Made by a program: the position numbers and the translations under genes
Part shown: positions 26,144 to 34,029 of the stretch, in pieces
How positions within the stretch are numbered: the first letter of the stretch is position 1
Layout: each line of letters starts with the position of its first letter
The notes under the pieces: generated by a model
Databases searched by the model: none
What the model saw: the letters and a program-made list of their open reading frames with translations, nothing else
Told to the model about the DNA's origin: nothing
DNA from: Lachnospiraceae bacterium
GTDB taxonomy: Bacteria; Bacillota; Clostridia; Lachnospirales; Lachnospiraceae
DNA: 64,000 nt
Direction of reading: 5' to 3'
NCBI GenBank assembly: GCA_021203465.1
Contig: JAJQBC010000119.1
Span: 1 to 64,000 of the forward strand

Positions 26144-28204
26144 TTACAGCTCCCGTTCTAGCGCCTCGTTCAGTTCCTCCGTCCCCGGCAAGACGAAGCG
26201 CCCATCGCGGATGATCGGGACGCGGCTGCCGTCCTCGCACAGAACCGCGATCTCCCTCAGCTCGTCGTAGGGAATTGTAATGTCCGTGTGACAATTGAAA
26301 TAGGCCTTCTCCGGATCTTCCCGGCGGAGCGCAGAGCAGGCATTCTCCTTCGCAATGATCCGCTTGCCGTCCGGATTGAAGGTCGGCGTATCCTCCTCCC
26401 AGGAATAGCAGGTGTCACCGACCGCGAAGTGCGGCCCCGTCTTCTCGGCGATCAGGATCGGCATCAGCGCCTCAATATGATAGCGACGCGCGGCGACATA
26501 GGCCGTCGTATTCGTGCCGATTGCGAACTCGCCCATCGGGAGCGTGTCATGATGGTACAGGACATTTTCGCGGATGTATCGACGATTTTCCTCCTCGTCC
26601 TTGTAGTTCCCACAGCGATAATCGCTCACCATACCGTCACAAAAATGCAACTCAAGATCCTGATAGAGCAATCCGTTCAGGTAGACGCCGCTTACATGCA
26701 AGACGCCGTCTGTCCCTTTCAGCACGGGAGATGTGAACACCTCACCCACCGGAATATTCACGTCTGCTACGCAGTTCTCGAAAATGGTCTCCTTCTCCGA
26801 ATCCTGAAGCTTTGCCAGCGCAACTGTGAGATCGGTGCGGTTCTTCCCAGAACCGAGGATATGGACAGCACGGCCGGTATCAAGCGCATCAATAATTGTC
26901 TGCTGAATCCGCTGATATGTCCGATAATCCAGCGTGTTGATGCGGACGGTTTCACGGAAAATGTCCTCAAACTGCGCGCCGATATCCGGCACCGGAAACG
27001 CAATGATCGTGAAGCTGCGTTCCTCACCCGGAATATACTCATTTGTGATCTGTGCGGCAAGACTGTTTGCGCGCACCTGCTGCTTCTGTTGCTTTTCGTC
27101 CAGCTTCAGAACACTCTTCTTCACCTCCGGGACAAAGGGCGCCTCACCGAAGATCTCCATGACCGCGGGACCCGCATGTCCGCGCGCCAGATCCTTATAC
27201 TGCTCAAACGCACTTTTCAGCGCCCCGATCCGGCGCTCGACGAAGGCGCTGTCCATAAAAATCGCCGCGTCGCCCCTGTGGTCATAGTCATACTGCCGGT
27301 TCGGCGATGTCCCATAATAACCGATTTTATTATTCTCACGCATATTGACGCGACTAATCGCCGCGCGGTAAAGGATACTCTGGAGTCCCATCTCCTCAAA
27401 ATTCTTTACTGCTTCCCGGATGATCCGTTCGAAGCCAAGGCAATAGCGGATGTTCACGGTTTTCTTCTTGGATAGGTCTTTGCCCGTGACCTCAAAGCCG
27501 ATGCGGTAACCTTCCGTGAAGACCGACGCGATTTTCACGATCTCCTCTTCTGGCAAGGTATTCAGAAAAGCGCTCATCCGCAGTTCCGTGTCGCTCACAT
27601 ACTCTCCAAAGCGATAGAGATAGCGCAGATCCTGAAGATCCACTTCCATAATAATGTCGCGCGCGAAGGACAGCGAGGGGTCAACCTGCTCGCGCACCCG
27701 CGCAGTGACGGTCACGTCACAGTAATCGCTGACAAACCAGTACACATCATCCCGCAGCTGTTTCACCGGGGGCAGCTGCCCGTCCTCGAGCTCCGCGTGA
27801 ATCTGTAAAAAGAGCTCCATATGAATCAGGAACTCCTCCAGCCGCCCTTCAAAGGCGTAGACAATCATACCACGCAGTTCCGCATAGACAAAGGACAGAA
27901 TCTGTCCATATTCCTTCCCCAGACGGGAGACTGCATAATCCGGATTTGCAAAACTGCGCGCGTAGGCCTCCCCCACGATATCCTCGTAAAGTTCACGATT
28001 CCAGTCCGCAAGCTCCTCCGTCGTAGCGCGCGTGAGCTCTCCTGCCTCGATCCGTTCCAGAGTTTGGAGCATCATCTTCAAAAACAAGGCCGTCCGCCGA
28101 AAATATTCTCCGAGAGCGCCCTCGGCCTCCGGATCCACAGCGATCTGACAGACTCGCTCCACGGCCAGCATCCAGCGCTCGGTCACTTTTATACTATCTT
28201 CCAT
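26144..28204 (-). CDS. M29-type aminopeptidase with a long N-terminal extension
   Basis: Metallo-aminopeptidase related to family M29 (AmpS/AmpT). The C-terminal part keeps all five metal-ligand positions of the family: Glu488 (VGEVFTSP), Glu559 (MGEFAIGTNT), His592 (GPHFAVGD), His639 and Asp641 (CHTDI). The total is 686 aa against about 410 for classical M29 enzymes. The additional N-terminal 280-300 residues are mainly helical and charged, and I do not recognise them as a domain. A cytosolic location is likely because no signal peptide is present. Its stop is followed by palindromic element A. Confidence 0.8.
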   Translation of the reverse strand: MEDSIKVTERWMLAVERVCQIAVDPEAEGALGEYFRRTALFLKMMLQTLERIEAGELTRATTEELADWNRELYEDIVGEAYARSFANPDYAVSRLGKEYGQILSFVYAELRGMIVYAFEGRLEEFLIHMELFLQIHAELEDGQLPPVKQLRDDVYWFVSDYCDVTVTARVREQVDPSLSFARDIIMEVDLQDLRYLYRFGEYVSDTELRMSAFLNTLPEEEIVKIASVFTEGYRIGFEVTGKDLSKKKTVNIRYCLGFERIIREAVKNFEEMGLQSILYRAAISRVNMRENNKIGYYGTSPNRQYDYDHRGDAAIFMDSAFVERRIGALKSAFEQYKDLARGHAGPAVMEIFGEAPFVPEVKKSVLKLDEKQQKQQVRANSLAAQITNEYIPGEERSFTIIAFPVPDIGAQFEDIFRETVRINTLDYRTYQRIQQTIIDALDTGRAVHILGSGKNRTDLTVALAKLQDSEKETIFENCVADVNIPVGEVFTSPVLKGTDGVLHVSGVYLNGLLYQDLELHFCDGMVSDYRCGNYKDEEENRRYIRENVLYHHDTLPMGEFAIGTNTTAYVAARRYHIEALMPILIAEKTGPHFAVGDTCYSWEEDTPTFNPDGKRIIAKENACSALRREDPEKAYFNCHTDITIPYDELREIAVLCEDGSRVPIIRDGRFVLPGTEELNEALEREL

Positions 28205-28282
28205 TACTTACTCTCATCCGCCTTTCCCTGAAAGACCCTAAGCGAAGCAGGAACTTTATCCCACTCTTCACACGATAAAGCC

Positions 28283-28597
28283 TCACATTCCGAGCGCATA
28301 GATAGCGCCAAAACCTGCAAGCAACAGCAGATTTAATACAAAACCCAAACGTGGGAACAATCGTTTTGTCTCCTTCTCGCGAAGGGCGCGGATCCCATAG
28401 TAGAGCCCCGCCAGCGACACCCACATCGCCAGAAATCCAGTTACTCCAATAATCCTCCCCGCCTGTCCGTTCTGCACAAAGGCCATCACAAGAACGACCA
28501 CATCCGCCAACAGGGCAACGGCGCCGAGCACACTGGAAATAATCCCCGGACGGGAATGTCTTCTTCCATCAAACTCAAGTTCCTGTTTCCCGCGCAC
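28283..28597 (-). CDS. Small three-TM membrane protein
   Basis: 104 aa. A charged start with GRRHSRPGI is followed by three hydrophobic segments (about 20-42, 48-68 and 84-102) with a short basic loop REKETKRLFPRLG. The start is GTG at 28597 with GAGGAGG upstream; it overlaps the vanZ-like gene by 23 bp. Function unknown. It closes a run of small membrane genes behind the pyr operon. Confidence 0.7.
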   Translation of the reverse strand: MRGKQELEFDGRRHSRPGIISSVLGAVALLADVVVLVMAFVQNGQAGRIIGVTGFLAMWVSLAGLYYGIRALREKETKRLFPRLGFVLNLLLLAGFGAIYALGM

Positions 28598-29075
28598 TGT
28601 GCTCCTCCTCTCCCTGTGAATTCTGCCTCTGCAGACACTTGATCACCAGCCGATACAAACAGTAGCCAATACAGCTTCCAAATATATTGAGCAGAATATC
28701 GTCCACATCACAGCTTCCCACCTTCAGCACCAGCTGCGCGACCTCCACAAACAGGCTCACCTCAAAACTGAGCAGAAGCACCCGGAAAAAACCCATTTTC
28801 CTGTTACTCAAAGCCGGAACAAGTCCGCCGAATGGAATAAATCCAATCACATTACCGGCCAGGTTCAGGAGTACAAGCCCGGTTCCGATCTGCTCATGAT
28901 ACTTCAGGTAACGCCCGATCTCCCGGAAAGGAATGAGATTATAATGGTACGCACCCGTAAGAACAGAGCGCCCCCATTCCTCCGAGAAGAGAAGAAAATA
29001 AACCAGCGCAATCAGGTAGATACCAAAGAAAAAGCGGCACCAACGTCTGGCAGTCCTTCTCGATTTCTCTGTCAC
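28575..29075 (-). CDS. VanZ-like family protein
   Basis: 166-aa membrane protein with about four transmembrane helices and the VanZ core (YNLIPFREI, NLAGNVIGFIPFGGLVP, FEVSLFVEVAQLVL, VDDILLNIFGSCIGY). VanZ itself raises teicoplanin resistance, but most family members have no known role, and none of the van resistance genes is near. The start is GTG at 29075 with GGGAGG upstream, 15 bp after the small gene before it. Confidence 0.85.
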   Translation of the reverse strand: MTEKSRRTARRWCRFFFGIYLIALVYFLLFSEEWGRSVLTGAYHYNLIPFREIGRYLKYHEQIGTGLVLLNLAGNVIGFIPFGGLVPALSNRKMGFFRVLLLSFEVSLFVEVAQLVLKVGSCDVDDILLNIFGSCIGYCLYRLVIKCLQRQNSQGEEEHSARETGT

Positions 29076-29090
29076 AAGCGCTTCCTCCCG

Positions 29091-29246
29091 TCAAAACAGC
29101 AGCTCGTTTCTGCCTCTCAGCGTGCGCGCCGCGTTCACGATGAGCAGCACACCCGTCACAATTCCGGTCACAAGGACAATGATGCCGAGCGCAAGCGTCC
29201 CTCCACCCACCTGTCCCATCATTTTATAAGTTCTCTCGTGGCTCAT
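29091..29246 (-). CDS. 51-codon membrane microprotein
   Basis: Short gene on the minus strand, ATG at 29246 and TGA at 29091-29093. The product is MSHERTYKMMGQVGGGTLAL, then one hydrophobic helix (GIIVLVTGIVTGVLLIVNAA) and a short basic tail (RTLRGRNELLF). GGAGAGAACT precedes the ATG. The glycine-rich turn before the helix, and its tight packing ahead of the vanZ-like gene, argue for a real gene. Function unknown. I believe similar small proteins occur in other Lachnospiraceae. Confidence 0.7.
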   Translation of the reverse strand: MSHERTYKMMGQVGGGTLALGIIVLVTGIVTGVLLIVNAARTLRGRNELLF

Positions 29247-29324
29247 AGTTCTCTCCATTCTGCCGCCTTTCCACTAACGGCACAGATTTGTGATAAGGAA
29301 ATCACTTTCTATCACAGTGCTTTC

Positions 29325-30008
29325 TCAGGCCGGATTCTCAGCGCCATACTGTGCATAGTATGCGTCGATCGCCGCTTTTAATGCGTCGTCAATGACGATC
29401 CTTCCCTTATATGGGCGATTGTACAGATGCTCCACAACCTCTGCCATCGTCACGATCGCGGTCGTCTCAAGCCCATAAGTCTCGTGGATTTCCTGCAGCG
29501 CACTCTTCGTTCCCTGACCGCGCTCCATGCGGTCAACCGACACGACGAGTCCGATCGGCTTCACGTCGCCTTGCGCCCGAATAATCGGCAGGGTCTCCTG
29601 AATCGATGTCCCCGCAGTCGTCACATCCTCAATGATCACGATCCGATCGCCGTCCCGCATGGGGCTGCCGAGCAGGATGCCCTTGTCGCCGTGATCTTTA
29701 ATCTCCTTTCGGTTCGAGCTGTAACGGATATCCTTTCCATAGTGCTCGCTGATCGCGATCGTCGCCGCGACGGAGAGCGGGATACCCTTGTAGGCCGGCC
29801 CGAACAACACGTCAAAGTCAAGGCCGAACTTCTCCTCGATCGCCCGCGCGTAATACTCGCCGAGCTTTCGGAGCTGCGCACCCGTGCGGTAAAATCCTGT
29901 GTTCACGAAGAAGGGCGTCTTTCGGCCGCTCTTCGTCACGAAGTCGCCGAACTTCAGCACCTCGCAATCGATCATAAATTCGATAAATTCCTGTTTGTAT
30001 TTTTCCAT
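29325..30008 (-). CDS. pyrE: Orotate phosphoribosyltransferase
   Basis: Converts orotate and PRPP to OMP. The PRPP-binding motif VIIEDVTTAGTS is intact, with GPAYKGIPL earlier. It is 227 aa, the longer bacterial form. Last of four pyr genes (pyrF-pyrK-pyrD-pyrE). Downstream, TGTGATA (29289-29295) and TATCACA (29310-29316) form a small stem before the microprotein gene. Confidence 0.96.
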   Translation of the reverse strand: MEKYKQEFIEFMIDCEVLKFGDFVTKSGRKTPFFVNTGFYRTGAQLRKLGEYYARAIEEKFGLDFDVLFGPAYKGIPLSVAATIAISEHYGKDIRYSSNRKEIKDHGDKGILLGSPMRDGDRIVIIEDVTTAGTSIQETLPIIRAQGDVKPIGLVVSVDRMERGQGTKSALQEIHETYGLETTAIVTMAEVVEHLYNRPYKGRIVIDDALKAAIDAYYAQYGAENPA

Positions 30009-30023
30009 TTTCTGTTTTCCTTT

Positions 30024-30932
30024 CTAATCCCGGTTCACTGCCCCGATCAGTTCCCGCACGTCTTCAACCCGATATTTTCTCATATAGTCCTCGATACCCG
30101 CCGCGACGTCCCGCACCGCATAAGGATTCGCGAAATTCGCCGTTCCGACCGACACCGCCGTCGCGCCCGCGAGAAGAAACTCGATCGCGTCGTCGCCGCA
30201 GGTGATACCGCCCATGCCGACGACCGGAACCTGCACTGCCTGCGCCGCCTGCCAGACCATACGCACTGCCACCGGCTTAATCGCCGGTCCCGACAAGCCG
30301 CCCGTTCGGTTCGCCAGCGCGAAAGTGCGGCGCTGAATGTCGATCTTCATACCCGTCAGCGTGTTGATGAGAGAAATCACGTCCGCTCCGCCGTCCTCGG
30401 CCGCCCGCGCCATCTGCGCAATATCCGTCACATTCGGGCTGAGCTTCATGATGACAGGCTGTTTCGCGTGCCGCTTTACTTCCTGCGTGATATGCCGGAG
30501 AGCCTCCGGATTCTGCCCGAAGGCGATGCCGCCTTCCTTCACATTGGGACAGGACACATTGATCTCCAAAAGATCGACCGGCGCGTCCGCGAGCCGCTCC
30601 ACGACCTCGCAATAGTCCGCCTCCGACCTGCCGCAGACATTAACGATAATCTTCGTGTCAAACTGCCGCAGAAACGGAATATCCCGTTCCAGAAAAACAT
30701 TGATGCCCGGATTCTGCAAGCCGATCGCATTCAACATGCCGCTCGCGGTCTCCATCACGCGCGGTGTGCCATTGCCCGGCCAGGGCACATTCGCGACGCC
30801 CTTCGTCACGACCGCGCCCAGCGCGCCCAGATCATAGAATTCACTGTATTCCGCACCGGAGCCAAAGGTTCCGGACGCAGTCATTACCGGATTTTTCAGC
30901 TCCACTCCGGCGAGCGATACCTTCGTATTCAT
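30024..30932 (-). CDS. pyrD: Dihydroorotate dehydrogenase B, catalytic subunit
   Basis: FMN-containing class 1B enzyme that oxidises dihydroorotate and passes electrons to PyrK and NAD. Motifs are SGTFGSG, NVSCPNVKEGG with the active-site cysteine, KLSPNVTD, and GMGGI with GATAVSVGTANF at the FMN phosphate site. The start is the ATG at 30932, overlapping the pyrK stop. It is 302 aa. Confidence 0.95.
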   Translation of the reverse strand: MNTKVSLAGVELKNPVMTASGTFGSGAEYSEFYDLGALGAVVTKGVANVPWPGNGTPRVMETASGMLNAIGLQNPGINVFLERDIPFLRQFDTKIIVNVCGRSEADYCEVVERLADAPVDLLEINVSCPNVKEGGIAFGQNPEALRHITQEVKRHAKQPVIMKLSPNVTDIAQMARAAEDGGADVISLINTLTGMKIDIQRRTFALANRTGGLSGPAIKPVAVRMVWQAAQAVQVPVVGMGGITCGDDAIEFLLAGATAVSVGTANFANPYAVRDVAAGIEDYMRKYRVEDVRELIGAVNRD

Positions 30933-31816
30933 CACAGCTCCACCTCCGTGCTCCGAAATACCGGTCCGTCCTTGCAGACACGCTTATTGTGCACATGGGA
31001 ATGACCGTCGATCTCCGTCGACTGACAAACGCAGGCAAGGCAGGCCCCGACGCCACAAGCCATGCGCTCCTCAAGCGAAAGCCAGCACGGGACATCTTTT
31101 TCCTCCGCGTATGCCTTGATGGCGCGAAGCATCGGCTTCGGTCCGCAGGCACAAATCACGTCTGCCGTGATCCCCTGTTCCTGCACTGCGTCGAGCACAT
31201 TGCCCGGAGTCCCGGCACTGCCGTCCTCCGTCGCAATATAGAGCTCCCCGGCCGCAGCCAGCTCCTCCGTCAGAAACAGCTCATCCCGATATCCGGCGAC
31301 GATCTGCACCCTGGCGCCGCCCTGCTCCTGCAATGCGCGTGCAAGCTGCAGCATCGGCGGGATACCGATACCGCCGCCAAGGAGGAGGATACGGCTTTTT
31401 TCCCACAAACTGCCGTCTTCACCCCCGGACGCTGTGGAACACTCTGACGCGCTTTCCCCTCCCGGAATTTGAGAGCAATCCGATAAAGCATTTTCCTTCG
31501 CCACTCCGAAAAGCCCGATGGGATACCCGTTTCCAAGCGGTCCGAGAATTTCCAGCGTGTCTCCCGCACGCAGCCGGGAAAACTCCTCCGTTCCCTGCCC
31601 CGCGACGCGGTAGACCAGGCGCAGACGCCCGTCCGCTTCGGCCTCACAAATGCTGATCGGCCTCGGCAGCATCCGGCTTTGATCCCTGCTGTAGACCGAC
31701 ACAAACTGTCCCGGAAGCGCCGTTTTTGCAACTTGCTCCGTCCCCAGCCACAAGCTGAAAATACCCGCGGCAATTTCCTTCTGTTCAATCACAGAAGCGT
31801 ACTCTCTTACTTTCAC
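30932..31816 (-). CDS. pyrK: Dihydroorotate dehydrogenase B, electron-transfer subunit
   Basis: FAD and 2Fe-2S subunit that links PyrD to NAD. An FAD-binding beta barrel with RPISICEA is followed by the NAD-domain motif GGGIGIPPML and the 2Fe-2S cysteine motif CGVGACLACVC near the C-terminus. An unusual loop of about 35 residues, rich in Ser/Glu/Gly (SGGEDGS), is inserted between the two domains. The start is GTG at 31816, overlapping the pyrF stop, with GGAGGGAG upstream. Confidence 0.94.
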   Translation of the reverse strand: MKVREYASVIEQKEIAAGIFSLWLGTEQVAKTALPGQFVSVYSRDQSRMLPRPISICEAEADGRLRLVYRVAGQGTEEFSRLRAGDTLEILGPLGNGYPIGLFGVAKENALSDCSQIPGGESASECSTASGGEDGSLWEKSRILLLGGGIGIPPMLQLARALQEQGGARVQIVAGYRDELFLTEELAAAGELYIATEDGSAGTPGNVLDAVQEQGITADVICACGPKPMLRAIKAYAEEKDVPCWLSLEERMACGVGACLACVCQSTEIDGHSHVHNKRVCKDGPVFRSTEVEL

Positions 31817-32742
31817 AGTTCTCCCTCCAGTGCGCTGCGGATGTCGGCGATCATCGCCTCCACCGCCGCACGGGAAGCCTCGCCGAAGCGCTCCGCACCG
31901 TATTTCACGTAGGCCTCCTGCTTCCAGGCCGCAATAATACCGCGGGAAGAATTAACAATTGCTCCAAGGCCGTCCTCATTGAAGAAATGCACGAGATCTT
32001 TGCCCTTTCCCCCCTGCGCGCCATAGCCCGGCACAAGAATAAAGGCCTTCGGCATCACCTTCCGCAACGTCCTGCCCTGCTCCGGATATGTCGCACCGAC
32101 GACCGCGCCGACATAGCTGTAGGAAGCTCCCATGTGCTCCTCACCCCACTGCGCGACTTTCTCGCCGACCAGCTCATAGAGCGGTTTCCCGTCGATCAGA
32201 CGGTCCTGGAACTCGCCGCTCGACGGATTTGAGGTCTTCACAAGCACGAAGATACCCTTCTTCTCCTGCTTGCACACCTCGATGAATGGCTTCACACCGT
32301 CGGAACCCAGATAGGGATTTACCGTCGCAAAGTCCTCGTCAAAACCCGCATAGGTCTGGCTCCCAACCTGCACCTTTCCCAGATGCCCGACCGCGTAGGC
32401 CGCGGACGTGGAGCCGATGTCGCCGCGCTTCACATCCCCAATCACGACAAGCCCCTTCTCTCTGCAGTAGTCCACCGTCTTCTTATACGCCTTCAGTCCC
32501 TCAATCCCGAACTGCTCATACATCGCGATCTGCGGCTTCACCGCCGGAATGAGATCATAAGTCTTGTCCACGATCTCCTTATTGAACTGCCAGATGGCCT
32601 CCGCCGCGCCCGCAAGCGTCTCGCCATACTCCGCGAAAGCCTTCCGCTGCACCTGCTCCGGCACATAGGAAAGCATCGGGTCAAGCCCCACAACGATCGG
32701 AGCCTTCGTCTGCTGAATTCTGGAAATCAGTTTGTCTATCAT
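31813..32742 (-). CDS. pyrF: Orotidine-5'-phosphate decarboxylase (type 2)
   Basis: Last step of UMP synthesis. The start is the ATG at 32742 (MIDKLISRIQQTKAPIVVGL), with AAGGAGA upstream. The catalytic motif is VVIGDVKRGDIGSTS. It is 309 aa, as expected for the long type 2 form. First gene of the pyr cluster; pyrB, pyrC and a PyrR-type attenuator are not seen. Confidence 0.95.
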   Translation of the reverse strand: MIDKLISRIQQTKAPIVVGLDPMLSYVPEQVQRKAFAEYGETLAGAAEAIWQFNKEIVDKTYDLIPAVKPQIAMYEQFGIEGLKAYKKTVDYCREKGLVVIGDVKRGDIGSTSAAYAVGHLGKVQVGSQTYAGFDEDFATVNPYLGSDGVKPFIEVCKQEKKGIFVLVKTSNPSSGEFQDRLIDGKPLYELVGEKVAQWGEEHMGASYSYVGAVVGATYPEQGRTLRKVMPKAFILVPGYGAQGGKGKDLVHFFNEDGLGAIVNSSRGIIAAWKQEAYVKYGAERFGEASRAAVEAMIADIRSALEGEL

Positions 32743-32836
32743 CGCCAGTCTCCTTCTGATAAAATAGTCTGAACTCAGTGTAACATAGCTGTTTTCGCTT
32801 TTCAATCGTTAAACTTTTTTATCTGGTTCGTAGCAT

Positions 32837-33823
32837 TTACTTCTTTTTCCCAAACAGCAGCAACCTGACCACCGGAATTTTTCGGATCACCACAATCAGC
32901 GACGCCGTGATCACGCTCATCACCGCGAATGCCGCCAGACTGTATAACAGACCGCTGAAAGTCCAGAAGCTGTATATGGCGCCGGAACGATTCAGGATAG
33001 CGGCGAAATGATAGTGCACCACATAGATTTCCAGCGTATACTGCCCCAGCCAGGCAAGCCTGCTTTTGATCGGGTTCAGCTTCCAGTCAATCACAATCTG
33101 GATGAGCCAGAAGCAGCCAAAGAAGGAAGCCAGCGTCTGCACCGCCAGCATATCGACACCTGTCACGGTCACAAGGTCGAGAGCCGCTGCCATCATGATG
33201 AAAATCCCACCGCCAATCCAGGCCAGCGAACTGCGCCGCCACCTTGGAAGCGCGCGCCGCGTGATTTTCGGATGCACCCCGACAAAATATGCCGCCGTAT
33301 AATAGGGAAGATAGGTGATCTGCAGCGACGGACTCAAGAAGGTCACGCCCCCCAGATATGCGAGCAACGCCGCCATACAGCCAAGCAGCCACACGAGCCA
33401 GAAACCCCACTCTGCGCCGACCCTCGCCTGCACCCACATGGCAATATACGCCAGCGTGGTGAAGAGAAACAGCACCATCAGGAACCAGAGACCGTAGTCG
33501 AGCTGAAACAGTACTGCCTTCAACGCCTTTGGCACATTCGTAATGTGCTGCAGCACCAGCCAGGAAAAGAAAGGCAAAAGATAGGCGACCGCCCTTTTCC
33601 CGATGCGTCTCCCCAGCTCGGCGAGTGTCTCCACTTTCCTGCCCGCGCCGCAGAGGTAGCCGCTGATCAGGAAGAACAGCGGCATCTGCAGGGATTTAAT
33701 CATATCGTACAGAAAGGGATCGGTCATCTGGTTGTGCACCTGCACATGACCGAACATCACGAGCAGGATCGCGATCCCCTTTAAACTGTCAAGCGACTCA
33801 TTTCTCTTACTAATATTACTCAT
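32837..33823 (-). CDS. Acyltransferase 3 family membrane protein
   Basis: 328-aa integral membrane acyltransferase with about ten transmembrane helices. The family opening is RNESLDSLKGIAILLVMFGH with the essential histidine, and MPLFFLISGYLCG is the second motif. Such enzymes O-acetylate surface polysaccharide, peptidoglycan or antibiotics. The acceptor is unknown. It lies 95 bp upstream of pyrF in the same direction. Confidence 0.88.
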   Translation of the reverse strand: MSNISKRNESLDSLKGIAILLVMFGHVQVHNQMTDPFLYDMIKSLQMPLFFLISGYLCGAGRKVETLAELGRRIGKRAVAYLLPFFSWLVLQHITNVPKALKAVLFQLDYGLWFLMVLFLFTTLAYIAMWVQARVGAEWGFWLVWLLGCMAALLAYLGGVTFLSPSLQITYLPYYTAAYFVGVHPKITRRALPRWRRSSLAWIGGGIFIMMAAALDLVTVTGVDMLAVQTLASFFGCFWLIQIVIDWKLNPIKSRLAWLGQYTLEIYVVHYHFAAILNRSGAIYSFWTFSGLLYSLAAFAVMSVITASLIVVIRKIPVVRLLLFGKKK

Positions 33824-33926
33824 GACTTAAACTCTTTTCTAAACGAACCTGTCCGCATTTTCTGTCTCCCTTATCTCATAATCGCCGACCACACAGAAAA
33901 ACCGATGGCTCCGCACTTACATACAA

Positions 33927-34016
33927 CTATCTGCAAAAACAACTGCTTCGTTCTTCCAAAACCGCCTGTAAGTTCGGATTGTTCTCACACTTGCCGCCCG
34001 CAATCACGATCTGCAT
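33927..34016 (-). CDS. Candidate 29-codon peptide at the end of the antiporter operon
   Basis: ATG at 34016, 13 bp after the stop of the 741-aa antiporter subunit, with GGAG ten bases upstream; TAG at 33927. The product begins MQIVIAGGKCENNPNLQAVL and carries three cysteines. It could be a microprotein or the stub of a lost gene. Support is only position, RBS and a plausible opening. Confidence 0.25.
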   Translation of the reverse strand: MQIVIAGGKCENNPNLQAVLEERSSCFCR

Positions 34017-34029
34017 TCGCGACCCGCTC

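Noticed and set aside
28575-29075. Glycopeptide resistance locus
   Set aside because: Only a VanZ-like protein is present; no vanH, vanA, vanX or two-component genes are nearby.
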